In this document: positions 58,930 through 64,000 of the stretch, in pieces
Layout: every line of letters begins with the position of its first letter
Numbering within the stretch: position 1 is the stretch's first letter
Source of the DNA: Fictibacillus nanhaiensis
GTDB lineage: Bacteria; Bacillota; Bacilli; Bacillales; Fictibacillaceae
Assembly: GCF_023715445.1 (NCBI RefSeq)
Contig: NZ_JAMBOD010000001.1
Span: 868,001 to 932,000, forward strand
Length of the DNA: 64,000 nt
Reading direction: 5' to 3'
Notes under the pieces: model-generated
The model's input: only the letters and a program-made list of their open reading frames with translations
What the model was told of the DNA's origin: nothing
The model's database searches: none
Made by a program: the position numbers and the translations under genes

Positions 58930-59880
58930 TTAGAATTCTTCTCTGAAATTCTTATTGCCGCCCATAAACACAGGAGAACTTAAGTGCTTAATACGCTCCA
59001 TAATTCTTAGAGCCTTTACTTCATCAACTCCGCCCTTTTGTGAATAAGATAAATGCTGCTGCAGCATATCATAGTCACAATTTGAGGTGTAAAGAGTCGG
59101 AAGCTTTTCCATCATTCTGTATTGAAGGATGACTCCAAGAATCTCATCTCGAACCCAGTTTGTCATGTTTTCTGCGCCGACATCATCAAGCATTAGTACA
59201 GGAACTGTTTTTAATAGTTCCATTTTAGAATCAAAACTCCCATCAGAAAGGGATTGTTTCATCTCTCTTAAAAATTCAGGAGTATGAACCATGAGTGAGT
59301 GAATACCCTTTTCAGCTAGCCCATTTGCGATTGCTCCAAGCAGATAAGTTTTGCCTACACCGAATTTCCCATAAAAGTAAATACCTTTTACTTGTTGGTT
59401 CGTTCCTGCCATCTGTACAAATTCATACGCTTTTGAAATGGCATTGCGTCTTGTATCATCGATGCTATGTTTATAAAGACGGTCAAATGTAGCGCCAAGT
59501 ATTTCTTTTGGAATAAAATAGCTCTTAATAAGGGATGCCATCGATTTTTTCTGTTCATCATGTACTTTCAGTTCACATGGCTTATACCTTAATTCAACAG
59601 TCTGTCTGACTCGTGTAAGTTCAGATCGATACCCTTGCATCAAGTTGGGACACTTTTCTAATCCAGGACAGCGGCTGCATGCCTGCTGTTCATTTTTAAA
59701 CGTATAAAAACTCGATAGCAGCTTTTCTGCATGGGTATCTGAAATGTCAGGGTTCTCTCTTAAAAAACGCATCACGTTTGGATCTGTAAGGACTTGCTGT
59801 TTCATTAAATCATATTTTTCCTGAAATTTTTCAAATCCCGGCATCTGCTTAACAGATTCCTTTATTGATTCCACGTTCAT
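58930..59880 (-). CDS. dnaI: Helicase loader DnaI
   Basis: 316-residue AAA+ protein that loads the replicative helicase. The N-terminal helicase-binding domain has a zinc-site Cys set (CSRCPGLEKCPNLM near 68-81 and CEL near 102). Walker A is GKFGVGKTYLLG near 171 and Walker B VLMLDDVGAENM near 232. It is 6 bases after dnaB, the usual pair. Confidence 0.97.
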   Translation of the reverse strand: MNVESIKESVKQMPGFEKFQEKYDLMKQQVLTDPNVMRFLRENPDISDTHAEKLLSSFYTFKNEQQACSRCPGLEKCPNLMQGYRSELTRVRQTVELRYKPCELKVHDEQKKSMASLIKSYFIPKEILGATFDRLYKHSIDDTRRNAISKAYEFVQMAGTNQQVKGIYFYGKFGVGKTYLLGAIANGLAEKGIHSLMVHTPEFLREMKQSLSDGSFDSKMELLKTVPVLMLDDVGAENMTNWVRDEILGVILQYRMMEKLPTLYTSNCDYDMLQQHLSYSQKGGVDEVKALRIMERIKHLSSPVFMGGNKNFREEF

Positions 59881-59886
59881 CCCCCC

Positions 59887-61269
59887 TTATTTCGAATTAT
59901 TTAATAGGCTCTCCAGCCATTTGCGGTTTTCATCTTCACTTGCATTCGTTTCTTGATTGCCATTAGCATTGTTTGTTTCCGGCCTTAGCCACTCCGGAAC
60001 AGATACATTGGGCTTTGGTTTACCGTTATAGTATCCTGCCTTTGATGTCTTTTTCTCTTGCCATTCTTTTGATTTTCTTTTTTCTTCACGAGCAAGAGCC
60101 ATTGCCTCAGGCACTGTTTGAACTTTTTTACGTGCCCAATGGGAAGATATACGCTCTATCAAACCTTTAGCTAGCTTCATATCATTACCGGACAAAACAT
60201 AATCCAATAGAACATTAGTTACACCCGGTGTTAGATTCTGATCAAGTATACAATAGGCAACAAGCTTCAAATCTACTTCTGAAGGGATTGTGCCGCTGTA
60301 ATCCTCTAATAACTGGTACGGTGAAACCTCTTCAAAATATTTAATCAGTTCTTCTTCTTTGGATTGAGGAGTCATTCCCTGAAGCGCCTTTAGGTGAACA
60401 GGCTGTGTTCTTAAGGCAAGCACAGGAAGACCTTCTTCGTGTTCAAAACGATACCATTTTTGTATTTCTCGGCGCAAATTTTCTTCGTTTATTTCTCCTG
60501 TTGAATAATAAACGTTCTGAATTTGCCTGCTCATATCCATTGGTTCAAGCTGATAAATGTAAGCAAGTTTATAAATTGATTCCTTCAGTTTAGGAGTCAG
60601 CACTTCCTTAGGTACTACAAATGTTGATATTTGGTTTACCATCGCTTCGAAATCAAATGAAGCCTCACTTAATGTTACTTTGCCTTGCACTCCTTTATCC
60701 ATAAGAGACAGGTTATCGGACAAGACATTCTCATTAATTTCCGAATAGCTTTTTGATGACATTTCAGATGGGTGCAATGAAGTAAAAACATCGCTAAAAG
60801 AAGCGGTAACCTCTGTAAAGCCTGATAAATCTGCTTGCTGAACAAAAAATGATTCTCTTATTTCATTGAACTTGGCTTGTCCAAGGCGGTTAAACAAGTA
60901 TATACTTAAAAATCCATCTGTAAAAAATGCTTTGGGAGACAGGGGCAATTGAAGTTCATAAATATATTCCCTTGAACTTTCCCCATCTTTTTTGAGCGTT
61001 TTTAATAAACCGATTGCTTCAAGCTTTTTTCTTCCTGATAAGATATCCTTTAAAGAAAATTGTGTCAGGTTCATAAGATGCTGATGCTTCTTAGATTGTG
61101 TGTTCATTTTAGCTTCGCACCATAAAGTCATATACAAGCTGTGCGCAAAGGCTCCTATTAATGGCTGATAAAGCAAAGTCAGCACGTTTTGATCTACTTC
61201 ATGCAATAGACCTTTGCACTGGACGGAATACGTATCAACGGGCACTACTTCCTGAAAATGTACCGTCAT
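59887..61269 (-). CDS. dnaB: Replication initiation and membrane attachment protein DnaB
   Basis: 460-residue Firmicute-specific primosome protein (not the helicase). The N-terminal winged-helix region has LLHEVDQNVLTLLYQPLIGAFAHSLYMTLW cited in part; C-terminal DnaB_2/DnaD-like domain near 310-400 (KYFEEVSPYQLLEDYSG). A Lys- and Asn-rich tail follows. I chose ATG at 61269 with AAAGGGTGA 5 bases upstream; a GTG three codons earlier is within that site. Downstream of nrdR, as in B. subtilis. Confidence 0.93.
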   Translation of the reverse strand: MTVHFQEVVPVDTYSVQCKGLLHEVDQNVLTLLYQPLIGAFAHSLYMTLWCEAKMNTQSKKHQHLMNLTQFSLKDILSGRKKLEAIGLLKTLKKDGESSREYIYELQLPLSPKAFFTDGFLSIYLFNRLGQAKFNEIRESFFVQQADLSGFTEVTASFSDVFTSLHPSEMSSKSYSEINENVLSDNLSLMDKGVQGKVTLSEASFDFEAMVNQISTFVVPKEVLTPKLKESIYKLAYIYQLEPMDMSRQIQNVYYSTGEINEENLRREIQKWYRFEHEEGLPVLALRTQPVHLKALQGMTPQSKEEELIKYFEEVSPYQLLEDYSGTIPSEVDLKLVAYCILDQNLTPGVTNVLLDYVLSGNDMKLAKGLIERISSHWARKKVQTVPEAMALAREEKRKSKEWQEKKTSKAGYYNGKPKPNVSVPEWLRPETNNANGNQETNASEDENRKWLESLLNNSK

Positions 61270-61327
61270 CGTTTTCACCCTTTATATATAAAAAATTCTC
61301 TAAAACTTCTAATGGAACTAATGGAAC

Positions 61328-61369
61328 AAAAAGAGCGTTATAGCTGTTCAACTGACGCTTTAACGCTCA
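61328..61369 (-). terminator. nrdR terminator
   Basis: GAGCGTTA/TAACGCTC stem with a T tail on the minus strand; the 5' arm lies in the last codons of nrdR. It separates nrdR from dnaB. Confidence 0.8.
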
Positions 61370-61821
61370 TCTTTGTTAATCAGTTCTTTTAATTCCTGAA
61401 TAAAAACGTTAATATCTTTAAATTGACGATATACTGAAGCAAATCTAACATAGGCAACTTCGTCTGTTTTTGAGAGGTGTTCCATTACCTGCTCGCCAAC
61501 AGCTGTACTTGATACCTCGGAAGCTCCGCTGTTTCGCAATTCTTTTTCAATATTATCTACTATATTTTCAAGTGTCTCTAAGGGGACAGGTCTTTTTTCA
61601 CAAGCTTTGATAAGCCCTCTAAGAATCTTTTCGCGACTGAATTCTTCTCTTTCTCCGCCCTTTTTAACAATGATAAGCGGTGTTTGTTCTACCGTTTCAA
61701 ATGTAGTAAATCTATAACTGCAATCTTCACATTCCCGTCTTCGGCGAATAGACCGGCCGCTATGTACAGGTCTGGAATCAAGCACTTTTGTTCCATTATG
61801 CTGGCAAGAAGGACACCTCAT
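61360..61821 (-). CDS. nrdR: Transcriptional regulator NrdR
   Basis: 153-residue repressor of ribonucleotide reductase genes. N-terminal zinc ribbon (CPSC at 3-6 and CEDC about 31-34) and an ATP-cone (about 49-139, [19 protein letters not shown]). I chose ATG at 61821 because the zinc ribbon begins there, as in homologues, with GGGGATG upstream; a TTG at 61836 is also open. Confidence 0.96.
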   Translation of the reverse strand: MRCPSCQHNGTKVLDSRPVHSGRSIRRRRECEDCSYRFTTFETVEQTPLIIVKKGGEREEFSREKILRGLIKACEKRPVPLETLENIVDNIEKELRNSGASEVSSTAVGEQVMEHLSKTDEVAYVRFASVYRQFKDINVFIQELKELINKDER

Positions 61822-61893
61822 TGTAATCATCCCCAAAAAATTTTCTATTCTATTTCTATCTTAAAGAAAAGGGAGGTGTGTGACAAGCTATTC

Positions 61894-62289
61894 CTATAAT
61901 TTTTCAGCCATGGATGTCCCTATAAAAGGGAGTCTTTGTTTTAAAATTTCATAAATGCTGCTTATTAGCCGCTGATTGTTTCCAAAATTGAATGGCAGTG
62001 CCGACTCAGTTGAAACATTTAGATCTACCGCTGTATGGTTGGGTCTTACAGTTACTGCAGTTATTACAATAAATGCATTTTTAGGCTGCCTTACCTCAAA
62101 AGTAGCCTCTCCCCTTTCTTCAGAAAATCCCAGCTCTCTAAAGTTAGTGTCTTCATCCAGAATTTGTTTGATAGCCTTCATAACTTCTGCTTTATTAACT
62201 TTAAAATAATGGGTTCTAAGTCTTTCGTCCAGATGTTGTTCACTCGTTTCCGCATGATTTTCCATTAGATTTTGCAGCTTTCTAAACAT
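61894..62289 (-). CDS. Conserved cytosolic protein of unknown function
   Basis: 131-residue soluble protein; I do not recognise a named family. The N-terminal half is charged and helical (DERLRTHYFKVNKAEVMKAI), the C-terminal half is beta-rich (FEVRQPKNAFIVITAVTVRP, TAVDLNVSTESALPFNFG). It starts with GGAGG in the upstream TTTGGAGGTTTGTT. It lies between speD and nrdR, each with own signals, so its job is not implied by the neighbours. Confidence 0.8.
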   Translation of the reverse strand: MFRKLQNLMENHAETSEQHLDERLRTHYFKVNKAEVMKAIKQILDEDTNFRELGFSEERGEATFEVRQPKNAFIVITAVTVRPNHTAVDLNVSTESALPFNFGNNQRLISSIYEILKQRLPFIGTSMAEKL

Positions 62290-62346
62290 AACAAACCTCC
62301 AAAACGAGATAATTTGTATCGTATTATTCCCTATTTCAATGAAAAT

Positions 62347-62375
62347 AAAAAAGAGGTGTGAATTCTCACACCCCG
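62347..62375 (-). terminator. speD terminator
   Basis: Palindromic GGTGTGAATTCTCACACC stem followed by six T on the minus strand. Confidence 0.92.
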
Positions 62376-62393
62376 CTTACATTCTGTTTTTAA

Positions 62394-62777
62394 TTATTGA
62401 GCAGTAACTTTAGATTTGGCAACGGAAATCGGACCCATTCCACGAGGAACTTCCAGATTTTCGCGTTTTTTAGCGCCTAATGCTTCTGAAATATAATCAG
62501 CAGCTACGTTAGGATCAATGCGATCTCCACACGTATAGACATCAATACTTGCATAACCATGCTCAGGAAAGCTGTGAATAGTAAGATGAGATTCAGAAAT
62601 GATGACTACTCCACTTACACCGTGCGGAGCAAATTTATGAAAAGCAACCTCACGAATTTCTGCACCTGCTTTTAATGCAGCATCTACGAAAGTCTCTTCA
62701 ATAAATTTCATATCATTTAGTTTTTTAGAATCACAACCCCATAACTCAGCAATAACGTGTCTTCCCATTGTATCCAT
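62394..62777 (-). CDS. speD: S-adenosylmethionine decarboxylase proenzyme
   Basis: 127-residue bacterial-type AdoMetDC, making the aminopropyl donor for spermidine. Autocleavage occurs between Glu62 and Ser63 in [14 protein letters not shown], giving the pyruvoyl group. CGD near 83 and [10 protein letters not shown] near 47 are conserved. I chose ATG at 62777 (MDTMGRHV), 9 bases after GGGGG. The ATG two codons earlier is only 3 bases from it. A promoter and structured leader precede it. Confidence 0.95.
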   Translation of the reverse strand: MDTMGRHVIAELWGCDSKKLNDMKFIEETFVDAALKAGAEIREVAFHKFAPHGVSGVVIISESHLTIHSFPEHGYASIDVYTCGDRIDPNVAADYISEALGAKKRENLEVPRGMGPISVAKSKVTAQ

Positions 62778-62918
62778 TAGCATAGTCCCCCTTTTAAAAA
62801 TAATCATGCCTTCAAGCATGCGGTATCGAACATCTACCACGGGGGCAAGTTAGTCCAAAGAGGTCCTAACCCTTTAAGTAGCATTCAATGCCTTAATTTG
62901 CTTTATTTGAAGTTCACG
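62778..62918 (-). promoter_or_regulatory. Structured leader of speD (possible attenuator)
   Basis: About 140 transcribed bases. The minus strand can form GTTAG...CTAAC, GGTA...TACC and CATGCTT/AGGCATG hairpins. The last is followed by ATTATTTTT, resembling a weak terminator just before the ribosome binding site. No known riboswitch class is recognised. Confidence 0.4.
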
Positions 62919-62924
62919 AAACAT

Positions 62925-62953
62925 AGTATACTTCTTTTAAAATTGATTTGCAA
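62925..62953 (-). promoter_or_regulatory. Sigma-A promoter of speD
   Basis: Minus strand TTGCAA (62948-62953), 17-base spacer, TATACT (62925-62930). Confidence 0.75.
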
Positions 62954-63012
62954 TAATTCTTGGCAAATTTTTTTTCATTGTTTTTCAGAAAATTAAGCAT
63001 AAATCTTTTCAT

Positions 63013-63041
63013 ATAAAAAAGCCGGAAATCTCCCGGCTTTA
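63013..63041 (-). terminator. gapB terminator
   Basis: AAAGCCGG/CCGGCTTT stem followed by six T on the minus strand. Confidence 0.93.
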
Positions 63042-63058
63042 ACAATTTCTATTTATGA

Positions 63059-64000
63059 TTAAGATACAGAAGCGTTCTTTTCTACCTGAACAGTGCTGTT
63101 AATGGCAAACGCAACATGCTTCGCCAGATCAACAACTCTGCAAGAATAACCCCACTCATTGTCATACCAAGCAAGCACCTTAACTTTATTGCCATCCATC
63201 ACCATTGTAGAAAGACCATCTACTATAGAAGAATTTTCATTTCCATTATAGTCGATTGAGACTAAAGGAAGATCACTGTAGCCTAAAACTCCCTGCATGG
63301 AACCTTCAGCTGCCGATTGGAAAGCGTGGTTTACTTGATCTTTTGATACAGGTGTCTTCAGTTCCACAACAACATCTACTAAAGATACATTAGGAGTAGG
63401 AACTCGAAGCGCCATTCCATTTAGTTTGCCTTCTAGATGTGGAAGAACTTTAGCAATCGCTTTTGCTGCACCTGTTGAAGTAGGAATAATGGAAGTTCCG
63501 CAGGCTCGGGCACGTCTTAAATCTTTATGCGGATTATCGATATTTTTTTGATCGTTTGTATAAGCATGAACCGTTGTCATCATACCAGATTGTACACCGA
63601 ACTGGTCATCGAGCACTTTAATTACAGGTGCTAAACAATTTGTTGTACAAGAAGCATTTGAAATAATATGATGTTCTGATGGAATGTAATCGCTGTCATT
63701 TACGCCCATAACAATAGTAATATCCTCATTTTTACCTGGGGCTGTAATGATTACCTTCTTAGCGCCTGCTTCAATATGAAGACCGGCAGTTTCCTGAGAT
63801 ACAAATTTACCTGTTGCTTCAATTACTATATCTATACCGAGTGCACCCCAAGGAAGTACTCTCGGATCACGTGAATTAACTAAAACAACTTTTTTCCCAT
63901 TAACAAAAAGGGCATCTTCTCCAGCTGCAACATCTCCAGGAAAAGTTCCATGTATGGAATCGTATTTTACCATATGAGCAAGTGTATCTGCCGGATAGCT
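63059..64000 (-). CDS. gapB: Glyceraldehyde-3-phosphate dehydrogenase, 5' end outside window
   Basis: The visible 313 residues cover all but the N-terminal NAD-binding strand. The catalytic Cys is in SNASCTTNCLAPV near 123 of the visible part, with HAYTNDQ, RRARACGTSIIPTSTGAAKA and WYDNEWGYSCRVVDL. I assign gapB (gluconeogenic, NADP-preferring) rather than gapA from the position next to speD and nrdR and from NIDNPHKDLRRARACG, as in B. subtilis. The reading frame is open through 64000. Confidence 0.93.
   Translation of the reverse strand, partial: SYPADTLAHMVKYDSIHGTFPGDVAAGEDALFVNGKKVVLVNSRDPRVLPWGALGIDIVIEATGKFVSQETAGLHIEAGAKKVIITAPGKNEDITIVMGVNDSDYIPSEHHIISNASCTTNCLAPVIKVLDDQFGVQSGMMTTVHAYTNDQKNIDNPHKDLRRARACGTSIIPTSTGAAKAIAKVLPHLEGKLNGMALRVPTPNVSLVDVVVELKTPVSKDQVNHAFQSAAEGSMQGVLGYSDLPLVSIDYNGNENSSIVDGLSTMVMDGNKVKVLAWYDNEWGYSCRVVDLAKHVAFAINSTVQVEKNASVS

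Overview
The window is a low-GC Firmicute chromosome, almost certainly an endospore-forming member of the Bacillaceae. Evidence is the strong Shine-Dalgarno sites, frequent GTG/TTG starts, sporulation and germination genes (gerM, gerE, sspI, ytxC), and a gene order close to the Bacillus subtilis lysC-sdh-uvrC-etf-mutS2-pheST-thrS-dnaI-gapB segment. A few departures, such as a futalosine-pathway gene (mqnC), a glcT-ptsGHI operon between racE and gerE, and no rph next to gerM, argue against B. subtilis itself. A Fictibacillus-like genus is a guess. Most genes are on the minus strand; only yslB, rnhC, sspI and the two cytochrome bd genes run on the plus strand.

Region by region: (1) 1-9.9 kb is the branched-chain amino acid cluster ilvE-ilvD-[T-box]-ilvB-ilvN-ilvC-leuA-leuB-leuC (leuC is cut by the window edge). 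A promoter with good CodY and CcpA (cre) sites lies in front of ilvE, and the T-box attenuator sits between ilvD and ilvB. (2) 9.8-13.6 kb holds tRNA-Gly and tRNA-Arg, ysnB, ysnA, gerM and racE. (3) 13.7-19 kb is the glucose phosphotransferase operon, with a GlcT-type antiterminator leader. (4) 19-29 kb has gerE, ysmA, sdhCAB, yslB, lysC with its lysine riboswitch, uvrC, trxA and a histidine phosphatase. (5) 29-35 kb is the fatty acid degradation set lcfA, fadR, fadB, etfB, etfA with a FadR operator, then yshE and a tiny membrane peptide gene. (6) 35-46.6 kb covers DNA maintenance and translation: mutS2, polX, cvpA, zapA, rnhC, pheST (T-box), a SpoU methyltransferase and sspI. (7) 46.6-51 kb has a dUTPase-like gene, a TVP38-family membrane protein, cydAB and ysdA. 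(8) 51-54.9 kb is infC-rpmI-rplT (L20 leader, ATT start) and thrS (T-box). (9) 55-64 kb has ytxC, an incomplete polar amino acid ABC transporter, mqnC, dnaB-dnaI, nrdR, an unknown cytosolic protein, speD and gapB (cut by the window edge).

The window is mainly core metabolism and information processing with dense RNA-based control: three T-boxes, a lysine riboswitch, an L20 leader and a GlcT antiterminator. No prophage, transposase, CRISPR array or defence island is visible.

The unexplained material is in the intergenic DNA. There is a modular repeat family with inverted ends (three copies carrying 0, 1 and 2 internal modules). A related GC-rich repeat lies in the pheS leader. A second repeat family has a perfect CTTGGC/GCCAAG hairpin (two copies). 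A phased array of six TTTGAGCG units spaced 20-21 bp apart lies between rnhC and pheT. Structured leaders also occur upstream of speD and uvrC.
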